Shown: positions 8,498 to 17,330, counted from the first letter of the stretch. The stretch: DNA of 64,000 nucleotides from Hartmannibacter diazotrophicus (GCF_900231165.1 NZ_LT960614.1:3036550-3100549), one strand, 5' to 3'. Notes: generated by a model from the sequence alone, not told the origin. Numbers and translations: made by a program.

Positions 8498-9901
8498 TCA
8501 CTCCATGTTGACGGGGCTCGGTTCGAGCACTTCCTCGCGGCGGATGCTTTCCGACGGCGTGCGCATCGTCACCAGTTCCTCCGTCGCCGTCGGGTGAACG
8601 GCCATGGTCCGGTCGAAGTCCGCCTTGCGCGCGCCCATGGAAATGACAATGCCCAGAAGCTGCGCGAACTCTCCGGCATCGGGGCCCATGATGTGGGCGC
8701 CGAGCACCTTGTCCGTCTCCATGTCGACGAGAAGCTTCATGAACATCTTCTCGTCGCGTCCCGCCAGCGTCATCTTCATCGGCCGGAAGCGGGCCCTGTA
8801 GATGTCGAGCGCGCCGCAGCGCTCCAGCGCCTGCTCCTGCGTCAGCCCGACGGTGCCAAGCTCCGGCGTCGTGAAGACGGCGGTCGGAATGAGCGAATGG
8901 TCGACCACGACCTCCTTACCGCCATAAACGGTATCGGCGAAGGCATGGCCTTCACGGATCGCCACCGGGGTCAGGTTGACCCGGTCCGTGACGTCGCCGA
9001 CGGCGTAGATGTTCGGCGCCGACGTCTGCGACATCGCATCGACGGCGATAGCCCCATTGGCCTTGGTCTCGACACCGGCGGTCTCAAGCCCGAGACCGTT
9101 AGTATTGGGCACGCGGCCGGTGGCGGCCATGACGCAATCGGTTTCGATCGTATCGCCCGTCGTGGTGCGAACGCGGAAGCCCGCGTCGGTCTTTTCGACC
9201 GACACGACATCCGTCCCGACGCGCACGTCGACACCGCGCTTGATCATCTCTTCCTGGACCGCGCCGGCAAGCTCGACATCGAAACCGCGCAGGATCTGCT
9301 TGCCCCGGTAAAGCTGCGTCGTCTTGGCGCCAAGACCGGCGAAGATGCAGGCGAATTCGCTGGCGATGTATCCGCCGCCAAGGACGACGACACGCTTGGG
9401 CAACTCGGCCAGATGAAAGGCCTCGTTGGAGGTGATCACATGCTCGCGGCCCGGAAACTCTGGCACGAACGGCCGCCCGCCGGTCGCAATCAGGATCCGT
9501 TCGGCGGTGACGCTCCGCCCCGTCGACAGGCGGACGGTGTGCGCATCAGTCAGCTCGCCCCGGGCGGGAATGATCTCGACCTTGGCCTTTTCCAGATTGC
9601 TGACATAGGCCCTCTCGAGCCTGTCGATTTCCTTGTCCTTGTTGCCGATTAGCGTTGCCCAGTCGAAGGACGTCTCGCCCACGCTCCAGCCAAAGCCGGC
9701 CGCATCTTCGAACTCGTCACCGAAGCGGGATGCGTAAACCAGCAGCTTTTTCGGCACGCAGCCGCGAATGACGCAAGTCCCGCCGACCCGGTACTCCTCG
9801 GCGATCGCCACCCGCGCGCCATAGCCGGAGGCGATACGCGCCGCGCGCACGCCGCCAGACCCTGCCCCGATGACGAAGAGATCATAGTCGTAGGTCGGCA
9901 T
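8498..9901 (-). CDS. gor: Glutathione-disulfide reductase
   Basis: A 467-residue flavoprotein disulfide reductase that reduces glutathione disulfide with NADPH in the cytoplasm. Visible features in order: FAD-binding FVIGAGSGGVRAAR (residues 9-22), the redox-active pair in GGTCVIRGCVPKK (C43 and C48), the NAD(P)-binding VVVLGGGYIASEFA, an arginine-bearing LYRGKQILRGFD loop consistent with NADPH preference, the FAD-contacting IYAVGDVTDR, and the C-terminal HPTATEE His-Glu dyad. Length and motifs fit the Gor subgroup rather than mercuric or dihydrolipoyl reductases. The DUF2059 gene lies 48 bases upstream and DUF1489 follows downstream, suggesting one transcript. Confidence 0.95.
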   Translation of the reverse strand: MPTYDYDLFVIGAGSGGVRAARIASGYGARVAIAEEYRVGGTCVIRGCVPKKLLVYASRFGDEFEDAAGFGWSVGETSFDWATLIGNKDKEIDRLERAYVSNLEKAKVEIIPARGELTDAHTVRLSTGRSVTAERILIATGGRPFVPEFPGREHVITSNEAFHLAELPKRVVVLGGGYIASEFACIFAGLGAKTTQLYRGKQILRGFDVELAGAVQEEMIKRGVDVRVGTDVVSVEKTDAGFRVRTTTGDTIETDCVMAATGRVPNTNGLGLETAGVETKANGAIAVDAMSQTSAPNIYAVGDVTDRVNLTPVAIREGHAFADTVYGGKEVVVDHSLIPTAVFTTPELGTVGLTQEQALERCGALDIYRARFRPMKMTLAGRDEKMFMKLLVDMETDKVLGAHIMGPDAGEFAQLLGIVISMGARKADFDRTMAVHPTATEELVTMRTPSESIRREEVLEPSPVNME

Positions 9902-9949
9902 GGCTCATCCCGGATGTTCGGCAGTCAGACAATCGGCGGCAACTTCGGA

Positions 9950-10453
9950 TCAGAAGTTGTAGCCGCGCTTCTTCAGCTCCTCGCGCGACTTCGTCACGAT
10001 CTCGCTCGACAGCGCATCGCGCCAGACGCCGGCGACACGCACCGAGTCCTGCAGGATGGCCGGCATCAGTTCGCCGAACTTCTTGCCCGTCGGCGACTCG
10101 TAGAACGCCGTCACCGTCTGCAGTTCTTCTATGGAGAGCCGTGCGGCCCAGACCCGCTGCAGCTCGGCCTGCAACTCCGGTCGGCGCTTGGCAAGGTTCA
10201 GCGCGACCGAATCGACGACTTCGTCGATGTCCTTGATCGCCGCCGGATTGGAGCGCTGGAACAGCGACTTGGTCTGGTCGGCCAGCACGGGGAGAATCTG
10301 GTCGAAGGTCTCCGAAGCGTGGGCCGCTTGGATGGCCTTTTGCGCGGCGGCGAGATGCTCGGGGGTGAAGTCCTCGGCAGCCGCCGGAAGCGTCATGAGG
10401 GACGCGGCCAGCAGGAAAGCGGCGGCGCTGCCGAAAATCTTGAAAGTCTTCAT
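9950..10453 (-). CDS. DUF2059-domain secreted protein
   Basis: A 167-residue protein with a signal peptide (IFGSAAAFLLAASLMTLPAAA, cleavage before EDF). The mature part is alpha-helical and carries the DUF2059 signature LSIEELQTVTAFYESPTGKKFGELMP. Function is unknown; family members are periplasmic and common in Alphaproteobacteria, often next to rpiA and gor as here. A GGAGG lies 6 bases before the ATG. It is followed by gor 48 bases downstream and preceded by rpiA 103 bases upstream, all on the minus strand. Confidence 0.9.
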   Translation of the reverse strand: MKTFKIFGSAAAFLLAASLMTLPAAAEDFTPEHLAAAQKAIQAAHASETFDQILPVLADQTKSLFQRSNPAAIKDIDEVVDSVALNLAKRRPELQAELQRVWAARLSIEELQTVTAFYESPTGKKFGELMPAILQDSVRVAGVWRDALSSEIVTKSREELKKRGYNF

Positions 10454-10556
10454 TCATGTCCTCCAGGGACGTCTCTTTTGTCTGTTACCTGAACGGGCCG
10501 ACACAGGACGATAGACCCTTTGCCTTCAGCGGGAATACACGGCTTCGGTCGAAGGC

Positions 10557-11255
10557 TCAAACCGGATCGATGCGCTCGACGCCACCGGCGCCGGCGAGAA
10601 TGATCATGGACGCAAGATCGATGAAAAGCCCGTGCTCCACAACGCCCGGAATGCCCGAAAGCGCGAGGGCGAGCGCTTTTGGGTCCGAAATCTGGCGAAA
10701 TGATGCATCGACAATCCAGTTGCCCTGATCGGTGACGTAACGGCTTCCGTCCGCCCTCGACCGGAAGACCAAAGGCCCGGAAAGCCCGACACTTGCGGCT
10801 GCCTTTTCGACGGCACGCAGCGTCGCGCCGGCCCCGAAGGTGACCACTTCGATCGGCAGCGGAAAGGCGCCGAGGGCCTTCACCCGCTTGCTGTCGTCGG
10901 CAATCACGATCATTCGCTCCGAATCGGAGGCAACGATCTTCTCGCGCAGAAGCGCCCCGCCGCCGCCCTTGACGAGGTTGAGGGCCGGGTCGAACTCGTC
11001 CGTTCCGTCCACGGTAAGATCCAGGCCGCCAACGTCGTCGAGCGTCGTGAGGCGCACGCCAACCTCCCGGGCCAGCGCCGCCGTTGCCTCGGAGGTCGGC
11101 ACGCCGATGACATCGAGCCCGCCCTTCACCTTGTCGGCGAGCAGCCGCACGAACCACGATGCCGTGGAGCCGGTGCCGAGACCAAGACGCATGCCGCCCT
11201 CGACATGGTCGAGCGCCATCGCGGCGGCTTCTCGCTTCAGGGCATCGGCACTCAT
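10557..11255 (-). CDS. rpiA: Ribose-5-phosphate isomerase A
   Basis: A 232-residue enzyme interconverting ribose 5-phosphate and ribulose 5-phosphate in the non-oxidative pentose phosphate pathway. The RpiA pattern is complete: [15 protein letters not shown] (phosphate loop), [29 protein letters not shown] with catalytic Asp and Glu and the Lys of KGGGGA, and VADDSKRV-like [12 protein letters not shown]. Length matches the family. The gene heads a minus-strand run rpiA - DUF2059 - gor - DUF1489. Confidence 0.96.
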   Translation of the reverse strand: MSADALKREAAAMALDHVEGGMRLGLGTGSTASWFVRLLADKVKGGLDVIGVPTSEATAALAREVGVRLTTLDDVGGLDLTVDGTDEFDPALNLVKGGGGALLREKIVASDSERMIVIADDSKRVKALGAFPLPIEVVTFGAGATLRAVEKAAASVGLSGPLVFRSRADGSRYVTDQGNWIVDASFRQISDPKALALALSGIPGVVEHGLFIDLASMIILAGAGGVERIDPV

Positions 11256-11392
11256 GGGCTAAGGTTCCTCCTGGATCGATCGGGACCGGTTCAGGCCCGA
11301 TCCGAAAACTGCGGGCTCCTTACCACGATGCGCAGCACGGGCAAAGAGTCTGCCGACCTGTCGCCGGGCCAATTCACGGCTATGGAGGTTCC

Positions 11393-12001
11393 ATGACGCT
11401 CGATCTCTATCTCGGCTTTCTTCTCGTCTCGACCCTCGTCATTCTGGTACCCGGCCCCAACGTCACTCTGATCATCGCGGTCGCCGCCTCACATGGCGTC
11501 AGAGCCGGTCTGATGACCGTCCTCGGAACGACCCTCGCCCAGACAGTTCAGGTTCTCATGGTCGCGCTCGGCTTGACGTGGCTGGTCGCGGCCTATGGTG
11601 CAGCCTTCGAGGTCATCCGCTGGGCCGGCGCCGTCTATCTGGTATGGCTGGGATTGAAGACCTGGCGTGATGCTTCCCGGCCAATGCCATCGGATGCCCG
11701 GTTCGGCGGCGCGACGAGGCGAGGCTTTCTGATCGGTCTAGCCAACCCGAAGAGCCTTGCCTTTCTGGCGGCCTTCTTCCCGCAGTTCATTTCCCCGTTG
11801 CAACCGGCCGGTGACCAGTTCGCCCTCCTGGCCGTGTCCTATCTCACGCTGGCCGCGCTCTTCGACAGCGGCTATGCGGTCGTCGCGGGCGCAAGCCGCC
11901 AGCTGTTCTCGACCGAACGCGCCCGACGGCTGATCGGCCGGATATCGGGCGCCGTGCTCATGAGCGGCGGGCTCTGGCTTGCGGCCCTTCGCCGGAGCTG
12001 A
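11393..12001 (+). CDS. LysE-family amino-acid exporter
   Basis: A 202-residue membrane protein with about six hydrophobic segments. It opens with the LysE/RhtB pattern LLVSTLVILVPGPNVTLIIAVAASHGVRAGL, and the second half has GFLIGLANPKSLAFLAAFFPQF, the NPK motif of the family. LysE proteins export basic or other amino acids; the substrate cannot be told from sequence. A GGAGG sits 5 bases before the ATG. It is divergent from rpiA and followed 46 bases later by the HAD gene. Confidence 0.9.
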   Translation: MTLDLYLGFLLVSTLVILVPGPNVTLIIAVAASHGVRAGLMTVLGTTLAQTVQVLMVALGLTWLVAAYGAAFEVIRWAGAVYLVWLGLKTWRDASRPMPSDARFGGATRRGFLIGLANPKSLAFLAAFFPQFISPLQPAGDQFALLAVSYLTLAALFDSGYAVVAGASRQLFSTERARRLIGRISGAVLMSGGLWLAALRRS

Positions 12002-12047
12002 CAAGACCCCACCGTGAAACAGGGACAATGAAACGAATGAGGCAGCG

Positions 12048-12758
12048 ATGAGCCTTGCGGACGTGACCACCATCGGCTTCGACGCCGACGACACGCTCTG
12101 GCAGAACGAGCACTTCTTCAAGATGACGGAGGCCCGTTTCGCCGAACTCCTTGCCGACCATGCCGACATGGAGACGATAACCGCCCGGCTGCTGGAGACC
12201 GAGCGCCGCAACCTTTCCTATTTCGGTTTCGGCATCAAGGGTTTCGTCCTCTCCATGATCGACACCGCCATCGAGGTGACGAGCGGCCGGGTCGATGCCG
12301 CGACCATCGCGGAGATCATGAACTACGGCCGCGCTCTCATCGACCACCCGGTCGAGACCCTGCCCCACGCCCGCGAGACGCTGGAGGCCCTGAGCGAGAC
12401 CCACCGGCTCGTGCTCGTCACCAAGGGCGATCTCTTCGACCAGGAGCGCAAGCTCGCCCAGTCCGGCCTCGGCGACTTCTTCGATGCCGTGGAAATCGTC
12501 AGCGACAAGACGATGGCGACCTACGAGCGCGTCTTTGCCCGCCATGGCGACGGCCCGGACCGCGCCGTGATGATCGGCAATTCCCTGAAGTCCGACGTGC
12601 TGCCGGCAATCGCCGCGGGCGCTCACGGCATCTTCGTGCCGCATCCGCTGAGTTGGGCGCTGGAACACGCCGAGCCGCCGCAGAACGAGCCGCTCTATCA
12701 CGAGATCGAACATCTCGGCGAACTCGTGCCGCTGTTTCATCCGCATTCGTCCGGCTGA
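12048..12758 (+). CDS. HAD-family hydrolase
   Basis: A 236-residue HAD-superfamily phosphatase. Motif I is FDADDTLWQNE, with the nucleophile and acid Asp pair. Motif II is LVTKGD, motif III has the Lys of VSDKTMATYERV, and motif IV is MIGNSLKSDVLPAIAAG. The helical cap lies between motif I and motif II. The substrate is unknown; it could be a nucleotide or sugar phosphatase. It lies just ahead of gph, a second HAD gene, on the same strand. Confidence 0.88.
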   Translation: MSLADVTTIGFDADDTLWQNEHFFKMTEARFAELLADHADMETITARLLETERRNLSYFGFGIKGFVLSMIDTAIEVTSGRVDAATIAEIMNYGRALIDHPVETLPHARETLEALSETHRLVLVTKGDLFDQERKLAQSGLGDFFDAVEIVSDKTMATYERVFARHGDGPDRAVMIGNSLKSDVLPAIAAGAHGIFVPHPLSWALEHAEPPQNEPLYHEIEHLGELVPLFHPHSSG

Positions 12759-12806
12759 CGCTCCAATCGCCTTGCAGCCCGCCAAGGCTCCAGCTATCGA
12801 TGACGC

Positions 12807-13499
12807 ATGACCCGCCCGCCTCTCGTCGTCTTCGACCTCGATGGAACCCTGCTCGATACGGCCGCCGACCTGATCGGCGCCGTCAACCATCTGATGGCCG
12901 AGGAGGGCCTGCCTCCCCTCGACCCGAACGCCCACAAAGTCACCGTCAGCCGCGGCGGCAAGGCCATGGTCGCCGCCGGGCTGGAGGCTGCGGGCGTGAC
13001 CGTCGACGATGCCGCGCTGGAAGCACTGACCGAGCGCTTCGTCGATCTCTATATCCGCCACGTTGCCGACGAGACGCAGCCCTTTCCGGGAACCCTCGAC
13101 GCCCTCGATCGGCTCGAACAGGCCGGCATCCGCCTGGCGGTCTGCACCAACAAGCGCCACGTGCTCGCCATCGAGCTTTTCGAGAAGCTCGATCTTCTCT
13201 CCCGTTTCGCGGCGATCTGCGGCGGCGACAGCTTTGCCGTCCGCAAGCCCGATCCGGGCCATATCTTGAAAACGATCGAAGCGGCCGGCGGCGATCCCGC
13301 GACATCGGTGATGGTGGGGGATTCCTACGCCGACATCGACGCAGCAAAAGCGGCCGGCGTGCCGGTCATCGGCGTCAGCTTCGGCTATACGGACATTCCC
13401 GTGCGCGACCTCGGCGCCGACGCCGTCATCGATCACTATGACGAGCTTTGCGACACCCTCGCCCGCCTGTCGCCCGCCATGGCGGCTCGGCTCGGCTGA
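12807..13499 (+). CDS. gph: Phosphoglycolate phosphatase
   Basis: A 230-residue HAD phosphatase. It opens VVFDLDGTLLDTAADLIGAVNHLM, followed by a helical cap, then LAVCTNKRHVLAIELFEKL (motif II), FAVRKPDPGHIL (motif III lysine) and VMVGDSYADIDAAKAAGVPVIGV (motif IV). This pattern and length fit Gph, which removes 2-phosphoglycolate arising from DNA repair or oxygenase side reactions. Other sugar-phosphate phosphatases look similar, so the exact substrate is inferred. Confidence 0.85.
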   Translation: MTRPPLVVFDLDGTLLDTAADLIGAVNHLMAEEGLPPLDPNAHKVTVSRGGKAMVAAGLEAAGVTVDDAALEALTERFVDLYIRHVADETQPFPGTLDALDRLEQAGIRLAVCTNKRHVLAIELFEKLDLLSRFAAICGGDSFAVRKPDPGHILKTIEAAGGDPATSVMVGDSYADIDAAKAAGVPVIGVSFGYTDIPVRDLGADAVIDHYDELCDTLARLSPAMAARLG

Positions 13500-13548
13500 A
13501 GCTCCGGATGACGGCGTGGAAAGTGCGGCATTGACCGCCTGACGGTGC

Positions 13549-13578
13549 TTGACTTGCCCCCCGCTCGCCCCTTATATC
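13549..13578 (+). promoter_or_regulatory. Sigma-70-type promoter of tRNA-Val
   Basis: TTGACT at 13549-13554 and TTATAT/TATATC at 13572-13578 are spaced by 17-18 bases, about 50 bases ahead of the mature tRNA. This is the expected form of a strong stable-RNA promoter. Confidence 0.65.
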
Positions 13579-13627
13579 GCCGCACGATTTGTCCGGGCCG
13601 CGCGAAGCGCCGCTTCGGAACCGGATC

Positions 13628-13702
13628 GGGCGCGTAGCTCAGCGGGAGAGCACTCCCTTCACACGGGAGGGGTCACAGGTTCAATCCCTGTCGCGCCCAC
13701 CA
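13628..13702 (+). tRNA. tRNA-Val (anticodon CAC)
   Basis: A complete 75-base cloverleaf with encoded CCA. The acceptor GGGCGCG pairs with CGCGCCC, the D-arm is GCTC/GAGC, the anticodon stem CTCCC/GGGAG encloses TTCACAC (anticodon CAC), and the T-arm is ACAGG/CCTGT with loop TTCAATC. A degraded accessory stretch begins directly after its 3' end, a common integration site for mobile elements. Confidence 0.97.
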
Positions 13703-13789
13703 TATTTTTCAATAAGATAGACAGATGGCGACCTAAATTCCGGACAGAAATGCGGACAGGAACACCGTCCGTTCCAGGCTCGACTTGGC

Positions 13790-14214
13790 TTAACCGTCGT
13801 CCCGCCTCTCGCCCCGCGCCACGATTTCGAGCGTCCCATCCGCAACGGCCGCTGCAATTCTGTCGCCTCGTCCCTTGGCGCGTCGAGCCAGATATCGATT
13901 TCCTCCGGCTTCGTCAGGATGACGGGCATCGCCTTCGGATGGATCGGTTTCATCTCGGCATTCGGCTCACAGGTCAGAAAGCCGTAGAAGTCGGCCGTCA
14001 CCTCCCCTTCCTTCACCTTGCGCACGGATGTCCACTCGGTCCAGAGACCAGCGAAGAAGGCGAGCGGACGGCTCTCGTCGAGAGCGAACCAGACCGGCAC
14101 CTTCTTGCCGTCGACGGTGTCGTACTCGCTGAAGGAGGTGAACGGCACCACGCAGAGGTGCGGCTCGCTCAGCCAGCGCCGCCAGTGAGTGTTTGAGAAG
14201 CGGTGTTCGACCAT
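13790..14214 (-). pseudogene. SRAP (SOS response-associated peptidase, YedK/HMCES family) remnant
   Basis: The protein starts at what should be the middle of an SRAP protein: RFSNTHWRRWLSEPHLCVVPFTSFSEYD corresponds to the central RRCLVPADGFYEW region, then LAFFAGLWTEW and the PIHPKAMPVIL motif with its conserved His. The N-terminal third, including catalytic Cys2 (MCGRF), is missing, and an in-frame TAG lies six codons upstream of the only ATG. Near 13838-13845 one base seems lost: the family ending PLPDGTLEIVARGE is found in the next frame and stops at 13790. Intact SRAP proteins cross-link to abasic sites in single-stranded DNA; this copy cannot. Confidence 0.8.
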
Positions 14215-14232
14215 CGACCGCGCTGTTAGTCG

Positions 14233-14598
14233 CTACAAAAGCAGGTGGGCCATGGCGTCTACGATGACGTGGTCGTTGTAGGGCTTTGCGAAAAACCTGC
14301 TCCCCGTGGGCAAACTGCTTTCGTCAAGAATTGCATTGCCGGACGCAATCAGCAGCTTCACCGGTGGCCATCGATCGCGGATGTAGTGGGATAGCTTGAT
14401 GCCATCCATTGTGCCCGGCATCTGAACATCGGTGAACACCAGATCGATATCGGCGCGCGACTCCATGATGCGTATCGCTTCATCCGCATCGCCCGCCTCT
14501 AGCGCTTCATAGCCGGCTGATATGACCAGATCGACGGCACCCATGCGAATCATTGCGTTGTCTTCGACAACGAGGACGACTTTTTTGCCGTTATTCAT
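14233..14598 (-). CDS. Single-domain response regulator (receiver only)
   Basis: A 121-residue CheY-like receiver with no output domain: VVLVVEDNAMIRMG (acidic pair), phospho-acceptor D57 in LVFTDVQMPG, LLIASGN for the switch Thr/Ser position, and FFAKPY with the conserved Lys. The ATG at 14598 gives the normal receiver start; an upstream in-frame start at 14640 adds only 14 unconserved residues. It lies 77 bases downstream of an HWE/HisKA_2 sensor kinase on the same strand, and the pair probably forms a phosphorelay acting through protein contacts. Confidence 0.88.
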   Translation of the reverse strand: MNNGKKVVLVVEDNAMIRMGAVDLVISAGYEALEAGDADEAIRIMESRADIDLVFTDVQMPGTMDGIKLSHYIRDRWPPVKLLIASGNAILDESSLPTGSRFFAKPYNDHVIVDAMAHLLL

Positions 14599-14674
14599 TG
14601 GCCACTCGGATTGCGTAGGCAGGCAGGGCAGTTCCGTCACTAGCTGCTTAAGTGCTTCGGACTGAATTAAGTTC

Positions 14675-15727
14675 CTACGCAGTCTCCGGGAGGTCGGGCC
14701 GGAGACCGGTGCTTTCCTGATGGCTTATAGTTACGGCGGTGCCCGGATCAGTATCGCTTAACTGGATTTCGCCTTGCAGATTCTTGGCCAGCGCCTCGAC
14801 AATGCCGGTGCCGAGCCCCGCCTTGGGTGCATCGTCCCCCACAGGCATGCCGATTCCGTCATCTGTGACCGAAAGCGTCCAGTCCTTGCCCGCCGATCCA
14901 TAGTTGATCGCGATTGTGCCCGCTTGTTCATCGGGAAAGGCGTGCTTGAGCGCGTTGATGACAAGCTCGGTCACGATAAGCCCCAGACTGACGGAAATGT
15001 CCGCGTCCACGGTGCTGTCATCGACCGTCACCGATATGGAGAGCCGCTCTGGATCGGATATCATCGAAGCGCCAAGGCTTTGGCTGAGTTGCGTGAAATA
15101 GCTGCGCAATTCAACAGTTCCCCCGCTGGCCATGGAGAGGTGCCGCTGGAGGGCTGCAATGGACATGACCCTGTGATGGGCGTTTTGGAGGTGCCCGCGC
15201 GCTTCCTCGGACTGAACCCGACGCGCACTCTGCATGAGAACACTTGCAATGATCTGGAGACTGTTGGCCACCCGATGCTGGACTTCCTGCAGAAGAATTG
15301 CCTTTTCGCGAACCAGATCATCCTTCAGACGGGTTTCAGCGCGCGCATTGGTTACATCAGTCACCGCCAGCAGAAGGCGAATATGATCTTTGTCTCCATC
15401 ATCGAGCGTGCGAGCGTTGACGACCAAACTCCGTGTTTTGTGGTTTTGCCGTTTCAGGTCGATTTCGTAGGCTTCGATCTGCGCGCTTCCTGAAGCCGTG
15501 GCTCTCAGCAGTGAGGTAAGCTTGGGCATTGCCCATTCGCCGTCGCCGAGTTCACTCAATCCCTTGCCAGAAACCGTCGCTGGGTCGATCTCGAAAGTCT
15601 GGCAAAATGATGCGCTCGCTGCGATAACCTTTTGGTCTTCGGACAGGAAAAGCAGCGGTTCGTTTGATGAGACGACGATGGCAAGCGTGCTAGCCGCCTC
15701 GAAACGAACAGTCTGGGTCATTGACAT
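14675..15727 (-). CDS. PAS-HisKA_2 (HWE-like) sensor histidine kinase
   Basis: A 350-residue soluble kinase without membrane segments. An N-terminal PAS-like domain (residues ~15-130, LLFLSEDQKVIAASASFCQTFEID ... AVTDVTNARAE) precedes the HisKA_2 dimerisation region with phospho-acceptor H151 in LLQEVQHRVANSLQII. An HATPase_c domain follows, with the N-box ELVINALKHAFP, the G1 motif DDGIGMP and GLGTGIVEAL. This architecture is typical of alphaproteobacterial stress or light kinases that signal through stand-alone receivers. The ATG at 15727 is preceded by AAGGA at 8 bases. It is likely cotranscribed with the receiver downstream. Confidence 0.88.
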   Translation of the reverse strand: MSMTQTVRFEAASTLAIVVSSNEPLLFLSEDQKVIAASASFCQTFEIDPATVSGKGLSELGDGEWAMPKLTSLLRATASGSAQIEAYEIDLKRQNHKTRSLVVNARTLDDGDKDHIRLLLAVTDVTNARAETRLKDDLVREKAILLQEVQHRVANSLQIIASVLMQSARRVQSEEARGHLQNAHHRVMSIAALQRHLSMASGGTVELRSYFTQLSQSLGASMISDPERLSISVTVDDSTVDADISVSLGLIVTELVINALKHAFPDEQAGTIAINYGSAGKDWTLSVTDDGIGMPVGDDAPKAGLGTGIVEALAKNLQGEIQLSDTDPGTAVTISHQESTGLRPDLPETA

Positions 15728-15985
15728 GGAAAGGGTCCTTGAGAGCTGAAGACTCGCAGAGCGAGCCATCACTCAACGGAACCGCCGTCAAATGCAGCCG
15801 ATTGGCTGATGCTCTGAGTAATCATATCACGCGCTGTCTGGATCGGCTCTACACTTTGTTGGGATGACCGGCCGATGAATTGCGAATCCTCTAATTGTCC
15901 ATAGATAATAGGTTGTATTCTAAAATAGAATAGGAGTATTTTTTTCCAATTTCATAGCAATTTAATTACGGACCATGAATCCTAA

Positions 15986-16200
15986 TCAAAGAAGCCTCCC
16001 CGCAACCTTCCGGTTTGATATGATAATTTCTTGCGCAGCAGTCCCTGCCCCGTCACTGACGGTGTATTTGAGCTGCACGCTCTGAAGGTGGAAGGCACCG
16101 AACCACTCCCGCACCTCCGGCCGATCGTTGATCGAAAGGACGAAGGCGCCCTTGATGCCGGCGAGGATGTCCGCCATGCGGGAGAAGTCCTCCGGCGCTA
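15986..16200 (-). pseudogene. C-terminal fragment of a DNA adenine methylase (D12 class)
   Basis: The translation DFSRMADILAGIKGAFVLSINDRPEVREWFGAF followed by QLKYTVSDGAGTAAQEIIISN matches the C-terminal end of Dam-type D12-class N6-adenine methyltransferases, where an aromatic residue, LSxNDxPEVR and (E/K)xxISN are conserved. The catalytic DPPY motif and the N-terminal AdoMet-binding region are absent, and upstream sequence in the three frames shows no continuation. It is a remnant, most likely from a lost phage or island; the boundaries are approximate. Confidence 0.65.
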
Positions 16201-16264
16201 AGGTCCTGGCGACTTTCATGGAGCAACACGCCGGCAAACTGGCCAACTCGCCGGACGTCCACAT

Positions 16265-16918
16265 CGCCGAGATTTACGAACCGAAGTAGCCGGCAGGCAG
16301 AAGAAGTGGCCGCCAACGCGATGGCCGTCTCTCCATCGCCAATGATGTCGATAGACGGCCGCCGTTTCTTAACCCTGCCCCCGTCCATGGGAGTGTGCCG
16401 AGGACCGATTTACATGCATGGCTGCTCATTATTTGGCGCATAGCACCCAGCTTGACGCATGCGCAAACACGAGTCGAATTGTGACGTAAATTGCACCGAA
16501 TCGCCACATTTCGCCTTATTTTCCGAGGGTTACAATGACCGGAGGAAAATTTATTCAAGACCGCTTTTGCGCATGATTCCCGCCACTTGCGGATATCTCG
16601 TTTACGCTTGATTAACCATTACGCAATTGGTTGAATTTTCGCCACAAATATCAGTGATATGTCTCTCCGCAGGCCAAAAAATGCAGCGGAAAACAGCCCT
16701 TTTTCGGCCAAACGTTAATGGACCGGAATCGGCCCATAATTTGCTTGAAAGTTCGGAACTTCTCCTAGGCTGCCGCTTTATTCCCGCATGAAGGCCTGTT
16801 GTCGGAACCTCGCGTTTCGATCGCAGGCGGAAACGGCGGGAAAAAACGGGCACCCCGAAGGCGGAAGTGTGCGTTTTGGCCTTGCACGCGAAACCTCGCT
16901 GCTAGGGAGTGAAGTCTC
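16265..16918. other. Intergenic region without supported gene
   Basis: This 654-base stretch follows the methylase remnant. It has several short frames but none with recognisable protein character. Composition becomes AT-rich around 16540-16720, consistent with decayed island DNA plus the promoter of the small membrane protein downstream. Confidence 0.4.
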
Positions 16919-17152
16919 ATGGTGTATTTCATCCGAGAGAGGCTTTTGCCGAAGAGCGTCAGTGTCGTCTTCGCTGGACTGCTCTTTTTGCTGATTTGGG
17001 CGGCTCTCGTCATCGTGATGTCGGTGTCGACTCTGGCGCTTTATGCGTTGTCCGAGCACCCGGTGTTCATGTCCATCAACCAGAATGCCGGTCTGATCGC
17101 TGCCGCGATCGGAGCGTCCGGTTTCGCCATAGCGGCCTTCGCGCGCGACTGA
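16919..17152 (+). CDS. Small two-helix membrane protein
   Basis: A 77-residue protein with two hydrophobic segments, roughly residues 13-45 (VSVVFAGLLFLLIWAALVIVMSVSTLALYAL) and 59-74 (GLIAAAIGASGFAIAAF), joined by a short polar loop. An AGGGAG sits about 10 bases before the ATG. I recognise no family; the balanced length, the membrane pattern and the ribosome site are the only support. Confidence 0.55.
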   Translation: MVYFIRERLLPKSVSVVFAGLLFLLIWAALVIVMSVSTLALYALSEHPVFMSINQNAGLIAAAIGASGFAIAAFARD

Positions 17153-17330
17153 CGCGCGGCGTCCTTCCGGACGGGCCGCAAAATCCCCTCGCATCGTCTC
17201 GCCCTGCCGGCGCGGTGAACCGCACGGGCATCACGGTCGCGTGCCTTGGATCTGTCCCTGCGACCTCCATCCTGGAGTCGCACCGGACGCCGATTCCGGC
17301 AGCGGCACCGCTTTCAGCGTGTGCGGCCGG

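Noticed and set aside
8273-9652. 459-codon frame antisense to gor
   Set aside because: Mirror of the conserved glutathione reductase gene; no recognisable protein features.
11958-13436. 492-codon frame antisense to the HAD and gph genes
   Set aside because: Spans two real genes on the other strand and shows no motif.
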